64,000 nt of DNA from Geothermobacter hydrogeniphilus. GTDB lineage: Bacteria > Desulfobacterota > Desulfuromonadia > Desulfuromonadales > Geothermobacteraceae. The stretch covers positions 159,928 to 223,927 of the forward strand of contig NZ_NAAD01000003.1 of the NCBI RefSeq assembly GCF_002093115.1. Reading direction: 5' to 3'. This document shows positions 41,423 through 50,721 of the stretch, one piece after another. Each line of letters begins with the position of its first letter. Within the stretch, counting starts at the first letter, position 1. A model generated the notes under the pieces. The model made no database searches and was not told the origin of the DNA. It worked only from the letters and a program-made list of their open reading frames with translations. The translations under genes were made by a program, and so were the position numbers.

Positions 41423-42219
41423 CAGATGTTGTCGTCTCCGAGGTAGGCGGTGATGACCGCCGGGTGGTTGCGGACCGTTTCGGGTGTGCCTTCGGCGATG
41501 GTCTGGCCGAAGTCGATGACCTTGATCTGTTCGCAGAGTTCCATCATCACGTCCATGTGATGTTCAATCATCCAGATGGTGACGTCGAAGCGGCCGTGAA
41601 TCCAGCGCACCAGTCGGATCAGGTCCTTGACGTCGGACGAGTTGAGTCCGGCGGCCGGTTCGTCGAGCAGCAGCAACTGCGGGTGGCTGGAGAGGGCGCG
41701 GGCGATCTCCAGTTTGCGCTGGGTGCCGTAGGGCAGGTTCTTTGGATATTCGTTGGCGAAGCGCAACAGGTCGAAGACCTCCAGCAGTTCGCGTGCTTCC
41801 CGTTCGACTTCGTCCTCCCGCCGGCGGTAGCGGCCGCTGCGGGCAATGGCGTGGAAGAAACCGTAGCCGAGCCGGCCGTGCTGGGCGACGCGGATATTGT
41901 CGAGCACCGACATGTCGTTCCACAGGCGGATGTTCTGAAAGGTGCGCGCCACGCCGAGACCGGTGACCTGGTGCGGTTTCATCCCTTTGGTATTACTGCC
42001 GCAGACGAGGATATCTCCCTCGCTCGGCTGGTAGAAGCCGCTGACCAGGTTGAAAACAGTGGTCTTGCCGGCGCCGTTGGGACCGATCAGGCCGGCCAGC
42101 TCGCCATGATTGAGGGTGACGTTGAAATTGTTGACCGCCGTCAGGCCGCCGAAGCGCTGGGTCAGGCCGCGCACTTCGAGGACCGGGGCGGTGTTCGTAT
42201 GTGTCTGCGTTTGGGTCAT
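41422..42219 (-). CDS. livG: branched-chain amino acid ABC transporter ATPase LivG
   Basis: 265 aa. Walker A GPNGAGKTTVFNLVSG; GVARTFQNIRLWNDMSVLDN is the LivG insertion; signature region has LPYGTQRKLEIARAL in place of LSxGQ, normal for LivG; Walker B LLLDEPAAGLN. Separated from livM by a 190 bp hairpin-forming repeat. Confidence 0.95.
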   Translation of the reverse strand: MTQTQTHTNTAPVLEVRGLTQRFGGLTAVNNFNVTLNHGELAGLIGPNGAGKTTVFNLVSGFYQPSEGDILVCGSNTKGMKPHQVTGLGVARTFQNIRLWNDMSVLDNIRVAQHGRLGYGFFHAIARSGRYRRREDEVEREARELLEVFDLLRFANEYPKNLPYGTQRKLEIARALSSHPQLLLLDEPAAGLNSSDVKDLIRLVRWIHGRFDVTIWMIEHHMDVMMELCEQIKVIDFGQTIAEGTPETVRNHPAVITAYLGDDNI

Positions 42220-42230
42220 AGTGTCTTATT

Positions 42231-42422
42231 TCACCACGGAGCCACGGAGGGCACATTGCAGGGCAAAGAGAATTTTAACGGAGAGACAGGGCGAAGCAGA
42301 GGTGGGGAGCCCCCTTTGAATTTCAAACACCCTAAAGCTTTTTTCTTTTCTCCACGTCTTTTGCCTCTCAGCGACTCTGCGTTAAAAATGGCTTTTTCTT
42401 TGTTCTCTGTGCCTTAAGTGGT
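42231..42422. repeat. long imperfect hairpin repeat, family C, copy C1
   Basis: CACCACGGAGCCACGGAGGGCAC ... TTAACGGAGAGAC facing GACTCTGCGTTAA ... CTCTGTGCCTTAAGTGGTG. Same plan as 51712-51828 and 53657-53848. Interrupts the liv operon between livM and livG. Confidence 0.75.
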
Positions 42423-42430
42423 GAATCCTC

Positions 42431-43444
42431 TTACTTGAACTTGTAAAACTTCTTCAGCCAGGGGAACATGTCCCCCAGTTCCTTGTTGCCCATGATCCCC
42501 TCGGGGCGGAACTGCATGAGAATGATCAGCAGCAGCGGGATAACGACCCACTTGATGATCTGCAGCGGCCGCAGCGCTTCCAGCAGCAGGGTGAACAGCA
42601 CCGCCGAGAGGATCGAGCCGGAGAGCGAGCCCATGCCGCCGAGATAGACCATCACCAGCGCCTCGGTCGACTTGAGGATGTTGAAGCTGCCGGGGTTGAC
42701 GTAGCCGATGACATAGGCGAACAGGCCGCCGGCGATGCCGGCGACGCCGGAGGAGACCATGAAGCTGATGGTCTTGATCTTGTTGGTGTTGACGCTCATG
42801 ATCTCGGCCGCGACCTCGTCCTGGCAGATCGCCGAAACGCCCTTGCCGAAGGTCGAGGAGAGATAACGGCGCAGCAGCCAGACCGAAAAGACGGTGAAGA
42901 GGAAGACCCAGATCGGCATCCATGGCAGGTAGGCGACATCCTCCATGGCGTTGATCACCCGCTTCATGCCCATGAAACCGCGCGAGCCGCCGATCACGCC
43001 GAGGTTCTCGATCACGCTGATGATGATGTAGTTGGCGGCGATGGTGATGATCGCCAGGTAGTCGCCACGGGTCTTGTAGCTCGGGATGGCGACCAGCAGT
43101 CCGGCCAGGGCCGCCGCCACGCCGCCGGCGAGGATCAGGAACGGAAAGGCGTAGATCGCCAGGGACGGATCGAGCAGCGGCGCGCCGAACACCTTGTCCT
43201 TGGCGAACAGCAGCACGCCGAGGATCGAACTGATATAGGCGCCGACGCACATGAAGCCGGCGTGGCCGCAGGAGAACTCGCCCATGTAGCCGTTGACCAG
43301 GTTGAGGCTGGTCGACATGATGATGTTGACGCCCATGAACATCAGCACCGAGAGGGTGTAGAGGCCGAGCATCTCTTCGTAGGCCATCCAGGTGATCAGG
43401 CCGCCGGTGAGGATCAGGATGATATGGAAGGTATAACGGAACAT
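42431..43444 (-). CDS. livM: branched-chain amino acid ABC transporter permease LivM
   Basis: 337 aa, about nine membrane helices with LVNGYMGEFSCGHAGFMCVG (LivM loop), LAIITIAANYIIISVIENLG and GGMGSLSGSILSAVLFTLLL. Starts 4 bp after livH. Confidence 0.94.
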   Translation of the reverse strand: MFRYTFHIILILTGGLITWMAYEEMLGLYTLSVLMFMGVNIIMSTSLNLVNGYMGEFSCGHAGFMCVGAYISSILGVLLFAKDKVFGAPLLDPSLAIYAFPFLILAGGVAAALAGLLVAIPSYKTRGDYLAIITIAANYIIISVIENLGVIGGSRGFMGMKRVINAMEDVAYLPWMPIWVFLFTVFSVWLLRRYLSSTFGKGVSAICQDEVAAEIMSVNTNKIKTISFMVSSGVAGIAGGLFAYVIGYVNPGSFNILKSTEALVMVYLGGMGSLSGSILSAVLFTLLLEALRPLQIIKWVVIPLLLIILMQFRPEGIMGNKELGDMFPWLKKFYKFK

Positions 43445-43448
43445 AAAT

Positions 43449-44360
43449 TCAGATCTTCGTTGTTTTCGCCACCCCGAACAGTCCGGTCGGCTTCCAGGTC
43501 AGGATCGCCAGCAGCACGGTGAAGGCGATCAGGTCGCGGAACGTCGAGGGGAAGAAGGCGACCACCATGATTTCCACCGCGCCGAGCAGGAAGCCGCCGA
43601 TGAAGGCGCCGCGGATATCGCCGATGCCGCCGACCACGGCGGCGATGAACGCCTTCCAGCCGATCAGTGCCCCCATGTAGGGCTCCAGTACCGGGTAGCT
43701 CATGGCGAACAGGATGCCGGCCAGCCCGGCGAAGGCGGAGCCGAGGACGAAGGTGACGACGATGATGTTGTCCATCGGGATACCCATCAGCGGCACCGCG
43801 AACTTGTCATAGGAAATGGCGCGCATCGCCATGCCGACCCTGGTGCGGGTGACCACCCAGTGCAGAAAGGCGAACACCAGGAAGGCGGAGATGATGACGG
43901 CGATTTTCAGGTTGGTGAAGCTGACCCCGCCGATGGTGTAGACGGTTTCGTGAATCAGCGGCGGGAAGGCCTTGCGGCTGGCGCCAAGAATCGCCAGGTT
44001 GCCGTTTTCGAGGATCAGCCCGGCCATCAGCGCGGTGATGACCACGTACAGGCGGTGGGCGCCCTTGCGCCGCAGCGGCCGGTAGGCGATCCGTTCGAGG
44101 GTGACGCCGACCAGCGAGGTCAGCACCATGGTCGCCGGGATGGTCAGCGCCAGCGCCGCCCAGCCCGGCATCCCGAGGGTGGTGAGGGCGAAGCTGGCGA
44201 CGAAGAAGGCGATGTAGGCGCCGACCATGAAAATATCGCCGTGGGCGAAGTTGATCAGGGTCAGTACCCCGTAGACCAGGGTGTAGCCGAGGGCAATGAG
44301 GGCATAGAAGCTGCCCCACTGCAGGGCGTTGATGACGTTTTGAAGTATGGAAGCGAGCAT
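43449..44360 (-). CDS. livH: branched-chain amino acid ABC transporter permease LivH
   Basis: 303 aa from ATG 44360 (MLASILQNVINALQWGSFYA); about eight helices with ALGYTLVYGVLTLINFAHGD and VVGGIGDIRGAFIGGFLLG, the conserved LivH cytoplasmic loops. The frame extends to 44390 but that part is palindrome P4, whose end is 10 bp before the ATG. No clear RBS. Confidence 0.94.
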   Translation of the reverse strand: MLASILQNVINALQWGSFYALIALGYTLVYGVLTLINFAHGDIFMVGAYIAFFVASFALTTLGMPGWAALALTIPATMVLTSLVGVTLERIAYRPLRRKGAHRLYVVITALMAGLILENGNLAILGASRKAFPPLIHETVYTIGGVSFTNLKIAVIISAFLVFAFLHWVVTRTRVGMAMRAISYDKFAVPLMGIPMDNIIVVTFVLGSAFAGLAGILFAMSYPVLEPYMGALIGWKAFIAAVVGGIGDIRGAFIGGFLLGAVEIMVVAFFPSTFRDLIAFTVLLAILTWKPTGLFGVAKTTKI

Positions 44361-44369
44361 GTTGTCCAG

Positions 44370-44490
44370 CGGCTGAGGAAAGTGCACCACCTGCTGCGTT
44401 ACGCTTGCCCGGACCCCTTCGACGTACCCCTGGTACGCCTCAGGCTTCCGGTCTGCGCAAGCCTTGCATCCGGTACCCTTTACTCAGCCG
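44370..44490. repeat. ~120 bp palindromic repeat, copy P4 (diverged)
   Basis: CGGCTGAGGAAAGTGCACC ... centre CGTACCCCTGGTACG ... CCTTTACTCAGCCG. Sits between livK and livH in the transcribed operon. Confidence 0.8.
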
Positions 44491-44529
44491 TTCACCGTTT
44501 CGTTGGAAGTCAACATCAATTCAGGAAAG

Positions 44530-44559
44530 CCCGGTGGGCCGGGCAACCGACCCACCGGG
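44530..44559 (-). terminator. intercistronic hairpin after livK
   Basis: CCCGGTGGG / CCCACCGGG, 9 bp stem about 43 nt after the livK stop with no good T-run on the minus strand. With P4 it may lower read-through into livHMGF or protect livK mRNA, giving excess binding protein. Confidence 0.4.
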
Positions 44560-44601
44560 TTGTAACTTTTTTCCGGTCGTTTTGTCAAATCAATCGTGGT
44601 T

Positions 44602-45771
44602 TTATTCCGGGCAAACCGATTCCTTGAACTCGAAATCGCCCTTCTGGCTGATCTGCACCACCACGGCGCACTTGACCGGGTCGCCCTGCTCGTCGAACTT
44701 CATGTTGCCGGTGATGCCGGCGAAGCTCTTGATGGCGGCGATGCCGTCACGCACGGCCTTGCGGTCGCGACGCAGCTTGCCGGTCAGTTTGCCGGCGTTC
44801 TGGATGCCCTTGAGGACGACGCGGGTGGCGTCCCAGGTCAGGGCGGCGACGTCATCCGGGGTGTAGCCGTATTTCTTGGTGTAGCGGTCGATGAATTCCT
44901 TGGTGGCGCCCTTGGCGCCGGCGGCGGCGTAATGGGTCGAGAAGTGCAGGCCCTTGCAGTCGTCGCCGCAGAGGGTCATCAGTTCGGAGGAACCCCAGGC
45001 GTCGGAGCCCATGAACTCACCCTTGTAGCCGAGCTTGCGGGCCTGCGGCACGATCAGCGCGACCTGGTTGTAGTTGTCCGGGACGAAGATGAAGTCCGGC
45101 TTGGTGGCAATGATCTTGGTCAGCTGGGCGGAGAAATCCTGGTCCTTGGTGCCGTGGGATTCGAAGGCGAGGACGGTGCCCTTGCCCATCTTCTTTTCGA
45201 ACACGTCGCGGAAGATCTCGGCCAGGCCCTTGGAATAGTCGTTGGAGAGATCGTAGAGCACCGCCGCGGTCTTGGCGTGGAAGGTCTTGACGGCGAAGTT
45301 TACGGCTACCGGACCCTGGAAGGGGTCGAGGAAGGCGGCCCGGAAGACCCAGGGACGATCGTAGGTGGTGTCCGGGTTGGTCGACCAGGGGCTGATCATG
45401 ACGGTCTGGTTGTCGTCGGCGACCTGGCCGGCGGGAACCGCCTGTTTCGAGGAGTTGGGGCCGATCATTGCCAGTACCTGGTCCTTCTCGATCAGTTTCA
45501 GGGCGGTGGTGACGGCCGACTCGGCCTTGGCCTCGTTGTCCTCGTAGATGAATTCGAGCATGTATTTCTTGCCGCCGACGTCGAGACCGCCGGCGCCGTT
45601 GATGTCGGCCTTGAGCATTTCAGCGGAGAGTTTCGAGGATTCGCCGACCTTGGGGATATCTCCGGTCAGCGGGATGTTGAAGCCGATCTTGATGGTGTCG
45701 GCGGCCCAGGCCGGAGCGGTCAGCAACAGGGCGAGGGTGGTCAGCAACAGGGCGAATGTTCCTTTTTTCAT
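44602..45771 (-). CDS. livK: branched-chain amino acid-binding periplasmic protein
   Basis: 389 aa. Signal peptide (FALLLTTLALLLTAPAWAAD), then type I periplasmic binding fold: KIGFNIPLTGDIPKVGESSK, LIEKDQVLAMIGPNSSKQAV, KPDFIFVPDNYNQVALIVPQ, GSDAWGSSELM. GGAGGAGACG before the ATG. First gene of the operon and the likely promoter-proximal product. Confidence 0.93.
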   Translation of the reverse strand: MKKGTFALLLTTLALLLTAPAWAADTIKIGFNIPLTGDIPKVGESSKLSAEMLKADINGAGGLDVGGKKYMLEFIYEDNEAKAESAVTTALKLIEKDQVLAMIGPNSSKQAVPAGQVADDNQTVMISPWSTNPDTTYDRPWVFRAAFLDPFQGPVAVNFAVKTFHAKTAAVLYDLSNDYSKGLAEIFRDVFEKKMGKGTVLAFESHGTKDQDFSAQLTKIIATKPDFIFVPDNYNQVALIVPQARKLGYKGEFMGSDAWGSSELMTLCGDDCKGLHFSTHYAAAGAKGATKEFIDRYTKKYGYTPDDVAALTWDATRVVLKGIQNAGKLTGKLRRDRKAVRDGIAAIKSFAGITGNMKFDEQGDPVKCAVVVQISQKGDFEFKESVCPE

Positions 45772-46061
45772 CGTCTCCTCCTACAGGTGATGGGGATACA
45801 GGCGCCGCGACCATCCGGTCGCGAAACATCTGCGGAAAAAACACTGAAGTCGTTGCGGAGCTGCCGGCCGAGAAGGGTTCTCTTCCGGACAATGGGAGTA
45901 ATGTACACCATTTATCAGGGTTATGGGATACAAAAAAAGCGCTATTTTGGTTTTTTTAAAAAAATGTTTGATTTTCCCGGCCGCTGCTTTGCGTGGCCGG
46001 ATTCCGGATAAGTATTCTTGCCGGTGGCCGGGACGGAGCGATTGCGTTAAGATGTCAGACC
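45772..46061. promoter_or_regulatory. divergent promoter region livK/priA
   Basis: 290 bp with an AT-rich stretch (about 45930-45975) between the two divergent genes. No specific operator or riboswitch recognised. Confidence 0.4.
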
Positions 46062-48257
46062 ATGTCCGATGCCTGCCTGATTGCCGAAGTCGCGGTGGCC
46101 GCGCCGCTGAAGAAAACCCTGTCCTACCTGGTTCCGCCCGAACTGGCCGTCGCGGCCCGTATCGGGGTGCGGTTGCGGGTGCCCCTCGGACGTCGCCGGG
46201 CGGTCGGTTTCCTGCTCGAACTGAGCCGCGGCAGCGGCGAAGGGCTCAAGGCGATCGCCGAGGTGCTGGATGACGAGCCGCTTTTCCCGCCCGCGCTGAT
46301 TCCCCTGTTTCGTCGTGCCGCCGGCTATTACCTGCACCCCCTCGGCCAGGTGATCGCCACCGCGCTGCCGGCCGGTCTTTCCGGACGCGGCAGCGCGCCG
46401 CCGATCCTGCGTGAAACCCTCTATGCGCCGACGGAAGATGAGAGCGAGCCGCCCGGCCGTCGGCAGCGGCAGATTCTCGACTGCATCCGCCAGGCGAAAG
46501 AGGTCAGCCTGACGGAACTGCGCTCCCGCTTCGACGCTCCCCACGCGCCGTTGAAACGCCTGCTTGAGTTGGGGTTGATCAGTGCCCGGCAGCAGGAACG
46601 GCTGCGCGACCCTTTTCTGTCCTGGCCGCTGCAGCCGGAAACGCCGCCCGAACCGGCTCCGGCGCAGTTGCGGGTGCTGGAACAGTTGCGCCCGCTCCTG
46701 GAGCAGGGCGGTTTCCGCTCCGCGCTGCTGCACGGGGTGACCGGCAGCGGCAAGACCGAAGTCTACCTGCGGGCGATCGAAACGGTTCTCGAGCGCGGTC
46801 GCCAGGCGCTGGTGCTGGTTCCGGAAATCGCCCTGACCCCGCAGCTGGTGGGTCGTTTCCGCAATCGCTTCACCGGTCGGGCGAAAATCAGCGTGCTGCA
46901 TTCCGGTCTCTCCGACGGTGAACGCTATGACGCCTGGCGGAATGTGGCCCGCGGTGAGGCCGATATCGTCATCGGCGCGCGCTCGGCGATCTTCGCGCCG
47001 ATGCCGGAGCCGGGACTGATCATCGTCGACGAGGAGCATGAGACGAGTTACAAACAGTCGGAAGGGTTTCGCTACAACGCCCGCGACCTGGCGTTGCTGC
47101 GCGGTCAGCAGCAGGGGGTGCCGGTGCTGCTCGGCAGCGCCACCCCGGCGTTGCCGAGCTATCGCCGCGCTCTCGACGGGGAGGCGTTGCTGCTGCATCT
47201 GCCGGGGCGGGCCGCCGGTCAGCCGCTGCCCGAGGTGGAGCTGATCGACATGACCGCCACTCCTTTCAGAACCCTGCTTTCCGATCCCCTGGCCGGGGCC
47301 CTGGAAGCCAACCTGCAACGCGGTGAGCAGAGCCTGGTGCTGCTCAACCGCCGCGGCTTCGCTCCCTACCTGCTGTGTGCCGACTGTGGGCAGGATTTTC
47401 GTTGTCCGAACTGCGAGATCAGTCTCACCTATCACCGCGGCCGGCTGCTGCTGCGCTGTCATTACTGCGATTACCAGCTGCCGCCGCCGGAATCCTGTCC
47501 GCGCTGCGGCGGCAGTCAGCTCGATCCGGAAGGGGCCGGCACCGAGCGTCTCGAACTGGAACTCAAGGAGCGTTTTCCCGAGGCGCGGCTGGCGCGCATG
47601 GACCGGGATACGACCACCGCCCGGGGAGCGCATCGCCGGTTCATGGAACGGATGCTGGCCGGCGAGATCGATATCCTGGTCGGCACCCAGATGATCGCCA
47701 AGGGGCATGATTTCCCCGGCGTCACCCTGGTCGGGGTGGTCAATGCCGACGCGACCCTCAATTTTCCCGATTTCCGCGCCGGGGAGCGGACCTTCGCCCT
47801 GCTCTCCCAGGTGGCCGGGCGGGCCGGACGGGGGACGCTGCCCGGGCGGGTGCTGATCCAGACCTACGCGCCGGAGCACTATGCCCTGCAGCATGCCGCC
47901 AGCCATGATTATGCCGGTTTCTACCGCCAGGAGCTGGCCCTGCGCCGTGAACTCGGCTATCCCCCCTACGGCTTCCTGGCCAACCTGGTGCTCAGCGGCA
48001 ACGATCCGCAGCGGGTTGAACGGGCGGCTCGGGAGCTTGCCGGACGGCTGCTGCCGTTGCCGCCCGGTGCCGAGCTGCTTGGCCCGGTGCCCTGCCTGCT
48101 GGCGAAACTGCGCGGCAAGGCGCGGATGCAGATCCTGCTCAAGGCGGCCCAGCGACCCGCGTTGCGCCGCGCCCTCGATCGTTTCGAGCAGCTCTCCCGC
48201 CCGGTGCCGAACGGGGTGGCGCTGGCGGTCGATGTCGACCCGGTGGATATGTTTTAG
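46062..48257 (+). CDS. priA: primosomal helicase PriA
   Basis: 731 aa. N-terminal 3'-DNA-binding domain, Walker A GVTGSGKTEVYLR (about 226), DEEH box IIVDEEHETSYKQ, eight zinc-binding cysteines in CADCGQDFRCPNC, LRCHYCDYQ and CPRCGG, and helicase motifs VGTQMIAKGHDFPGV and LSQVAGRAGRG. Restarts stalled replication forks. ATG 46062; frame open farther upstream but without support. Confidence 0.95.
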   Translation: MSDACLIAEVAVAAPLKKTLSYLVPPELAVAARIGVRLRVPLGRRRAVGFLLELSRGSGEGLKAIAEVLDDEPLFPPALIPLFRRAAGYYLHPLGQVIATALPAGLSGRGSAPPILRETLYAPTEDESEPPGRRQRQILDCIRQAKEVSLTELRSRFDAPHAPLKRLLELGLISARQQERLRDPFLSWPLQPETPPEPAPAQLRVLEQLRPLLEQGGFRSALLHGVTGSGKTEVYLRAIETVLERGRQALVLVPEIALTPQLVGRFRNRFTGRAKISVLHSGLSDGERYDAWRNVARGEADIVIGARSAIFAPMPEPGLIIVDEEHETSYKQSEGFRYNARDLALLRGQQQGVPVLLGSATPALPSYRRALDGEALLLHLPGRAAGQPLPEVELIDMTATPFRTLLSDPLAGALEANLQRGEQSLVLLNRRGFAPYLLCADCGQDFRCPNCEISLTYHRGRLLLRCHYCDYQLPPPESCPRCGGSQLDPEGAGTERLELELKERFPEARLARMDRDTTTARGAHRRFMERMLAGEIDILVGTQMIAKGHDFPGVTLVGVVNADATLNFPDFRAGERTFALLSQVAGRAGRGTLPGRVLIQTYAPEHYALQHAASHDYAGFYRQELALRRELGYPPYGFLANLVLSGNDPQRVERAARELAGRLLPLPPGAELLGPVPCLLAKLRGKARMQILLKAAQRPALRRALDRFEQLSRPVPNGVALAVDVDPVDMF

Positions 48258-48258
48258 C

Positions 48259-48380
48259 CGGCTGAGTAAAAACGCCCATCTGCGGCGTTGCCCGCCCCCC
48301 TGCGTCAACGACGTACCTTCCGGTACGCCTTGTTCCGCAGGGTTGCGGCCGCCTTGCATCTGGACATTTTTGCTCAGCCG
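48259..48380. repeat. ~120 bp palindromic repeat, copy P5
   Basis: CGGCTGAGTAAAAACGCCC ... CGTACCTTCCGGTACG ... TTTTTGCTCAGCCG, 1 bp after the priA stop. A GGGGAC palindrome follows at 48407-48424. Confidence 0.9.
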
Positions 48381-48467
48381 TGAAACCAGCGGAGGCAGGC
48401 GTTGCCGGGGACTGGCCTGTCCCCGTGGGCCCGTTCGTGGGCTGCCTGGTTCCCCCCTGGCTGAAAG

Positions 48468-49628
48468 ATGGTACGGATGAAAAAAATATCCTGGTTCAGT
48501 CTGCTGTTGTCCCTGTTGCTGCTGGCGGCCTGCGTCAAGGCGCCGCCGGAGAAGCCGCCGGCGGCCCCGGCGGCGGTGCCGGTCGACTGGTCCGACGTGG
48601 CGGGCTGGCTGCGGGACGATCCGCGGCCGGCGCTGGAGGTGTTCAGACGGGGCTGCGGCGCCCTGCGCTGGCGGAGCGGCTGGGAGCAGGTCTGTGCCCG
48701 CCTGTCCGAGCTGGAGAACCCCACCGAGGCCGATGCCCGGCAGTTCTTCCGGACCTGGTTCCAGCCCTGGCGGCTGCAGCAGGAGGACGGCAGCGCGACC
48801 GGTCTGCTGACCGGTTACTATGTTCCCGATCTGCGCGGCAGCCGCACGCCGGATGAGCGCTACCGTTACCCCCTCTACGCGGTGCCCGATGACCTGCTGG
48901 TGATCGATCTCGGCGATCTCTACCCGGAACTCGGCAGTTACCGGTTGCGTGGCCGGCTCGATGGGCGGCGGGTGGTTCCGTACTGGGACCGGGCGGCGAT
49001 CGACGCCCATCCCGAGCGGCTGGTCGGCAAGGAACTGTTCTGGGTCGATGACCCGGTTGAACTCTTCTTTCTGCAGATCCAGGGGTCGGGCCGGATCCTG
49101 CTGCCGGACGGTGAACGGGTGATGGTCAACTATGCCGACCAGAACGGCCATCCCTACCGGTCGATCGGCAAATTGCTGCTGGAGAAGGGGGCCATGACCC
49201 GGGAGCAGATGTCGATGCAGAATATCCGTGCCTGGGCGCGCCGCCATCCCGACCAGGTTGCCGCGCTGCTGGAAGAAAATCCGAGCTATGTTTTTTTTCG
49301 GGAACTCGGCCCCGAGTTTCAGAGTCCGCCCGGCGCTCTCGGCATCCCGCTGACGCCCGAACGCAGCCTGGCGGTCGACCCCCGTTTCGTGCCCCTGGGA
49401 GCGCCGCTGTTTGTCGCCACCACCTGGCCGGTCGGTGATGCCCCGCTGTGGCGGCTGATGGTCGCCCAGGATACCGGCGGCGCCATCAAGGGGCGGGTGC
49501 GGGCCGATTTTTTCTGGGGCATGGGGGCTGAAGCCGGCGCCCTGGCCGGCCGCATGAAGCAGGATGTCCGCCTCTGGCTGCTGCTGCCGCGAGACGTGAC
49601 GCCGCCGTCGGTCAAGGGTGAAAAGTGA
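48468..49628 (+). CDS. mltA: membrane-bound lytic murein transglycosylase A
   Basis: 386 aa (383 if ATG 48477 is used; neither has a clear RBS). Lipobox LLLLAAC gives an outer-membrane lipoprotein. MltA core: GLLTGYYVPDLRGS, FFLQIQGSGRILLPDG and the C-terminal 3D domain (FVPLGAPLFV ... MVAQDTGGAIKGRVRADFFW) with catalytic Asp in AQDTGGAI/RADFFWG. Cleaves peptidoglycan glycan strands. Confidence 0.95.
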   Translation: MVRMKKISWFSLLLSLLLLAACVKAPPEKPPAAPAAVPVDWSDVAGWLRDDPRPALEVFRRGCGALRWRSGWEQVCARLSELENPTEADARQFFRTWFQPWRLQQEDGSATGLLTGYYVPDLRGSRTPDERYRYPLYAVPDDLLVIDLGDLYPELGSYRLRGRLDGRRVVPYWDRAAIDAHPERLVGKELFWVDDPVELFFLQIQGSGRILLPDGERVMVNYADQNGHPYRSIGKLLLEKGAMTREQMSMQNIRAWARRHPDQVAALLEENPSYVFFRELGPEFQSPPGALGIPLTPERSLAVDPRFVPLGAPLFVATTWPVGDAPLWRLMVAQDTGGAIKGRVRADFFWGMGAEAGALAGRMKQDVRLWLLLPRDVTPPSVKGEK

Positions 49629-49645
49629 GCGGTGGACAGGACTCC

Positions 49646-49680
49646 GGGGACAGTCCCCCTCCCTCAAGTGGACAGTCCCC
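49646..49680. repeat. GGGGAC-type REP palindromes
   Basis: GGGGACAGTCCCCCTCCCTC then AAGTGGACAGTCCCC, between mltA and the HDOD gene. Confidence 0.75.
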
Positions 49681-49783
49681 TTGGTTTTGTGAACGCCTGT
49701 TTTGATATGGACAAAAATCTTTTAAGTTTCTGTTCCGCAGGTCGATATGAGTGATAGACCCTTTTACGAGTGAGGTTTCCACT

Positions 49784-50638
49784 ATGGGTACTGACCTGCA
49801 GGCTGTCGTCAATGCCATTGGAGATTTGCCGCCAATGCCGGTGGTTGCGGTCAAGGTTCTTGACTTGCTGCAGAAACCGACCACCACGGCCGACAAACTG
49901 GCCGAAACCATATCCAGCGACCAGGCGGTTTCCGCCCGGGTACTGAAAATAGCCAATTCCTCTTTCTACAGTTTGCGTCGCCAGGTGACGACTCTGGAAC
50001 ACGCGATTGTCATCATGGGGGAAAAAACCCTCAAGAGCCTGGTGCTGGCATCGAGCCTGAAGGGGATCAACAAGTCCTTCGGGCTGATGGAGAAGATGCT
50101 CTGGGAGGATTCCCTCGGCTGCGCCATCGGCTCGCGCATGACCGCTCTCTGGTTCAAGTCGGCCGATCCCGAGGAGGCTTTCCTCGCCGGTCTTTTTCGG
50201 CACATCGGCAAGATGATGCTGAACAACGTCGATGCCGAAAGTTTCCGTCGCGTTCTTGAGGGGGTCTACAACGGCGAGGGCAGTGAAGACGAGCTCGAAG
50301 CCCAGTATTTCCCCTTCGGCCATGCGGTGGTCGGCGAGGCGGTGCTGGACAAGTGGAATTTTTCCGCCGATATGACGGAAGTGACCCGGTATCATGACAA
50401 CATCGACCAGATTGACGCCGTCGAAGAACCGGAGCGTTATCGTCTGGCGGCGACCGTCAACCTGGCCGACGCCATGTGCCGGAAGCTCGGCATCGGTCGC
50501 CGGGAACCGGAACCGGACCTGGAACTGTCCCTGACGCCGGGGGGCAGGGCCCTGAAGGTCGAGCCGGACCAGGCCGAGCAACTGCTGGAAGAATTCCGTG
50601 CCTTCTTCGAAAAGGAACGCGACACTTTTCTTGCCTGA
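49784..50638 (+). CDS. HDOD-domain protein
   Basis: 284 aa. HDOD core: GDLPPMPVVAVKVLDLLQKP, ISSDQAVSARVLKIANSSFY, HAIVIMGEKTLKSLVLASS, AFLAGLFRHIGKMMLNN, FGHAVVGEAVLDKWNF. An HD-like fold without hydrolase metal ligands; such proteins act in signalling. No GGDEF, EAL or receiver domain is attached. ATG 49784 with GAGG upstream; the frame extends to 49751. Confidence 0.88.
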   Translation: MGTDLQAVVNAIGDLPPMPVVAVKVLDLLQKPTTTADKLAETISSDQAVSARVLKIANSSFYSLRRQVTTLEHAIVIMGEKTLKSLVLASSLKGINKSFGLMEKMLWEDSLGCAIGSRMTALWFKSADPEEAFLAGLFRHIGKMMLNNVDAESFRRVLEGVYNGEGSEDELEAQYFPFGHAVVGEAVLDKWNFSADMTEVTRYHDNIDQIDAVEEPERYRLAATVNLADAMCRKLGIGRREPEPDLELSLTPGGRALKVEPDQAEQLLEEFRAFFEKERDTFLA

Positions 50639-50721
50639 TCCCGGGATTCCCGGTCGGACAGTCCCTTCTTCGGCACGGTGTGGTAAAGTGAAACCGTTAC
50701 CCCCGCCCGAGGAGAACCCGC

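Noticed and set aside
46047..49667. 1206-codon open frame on the minus strand
   Set aside because: Antisense shadow of priA and mltA, produced by GC-rich codon bias; no domain, RBS or sensible composition.
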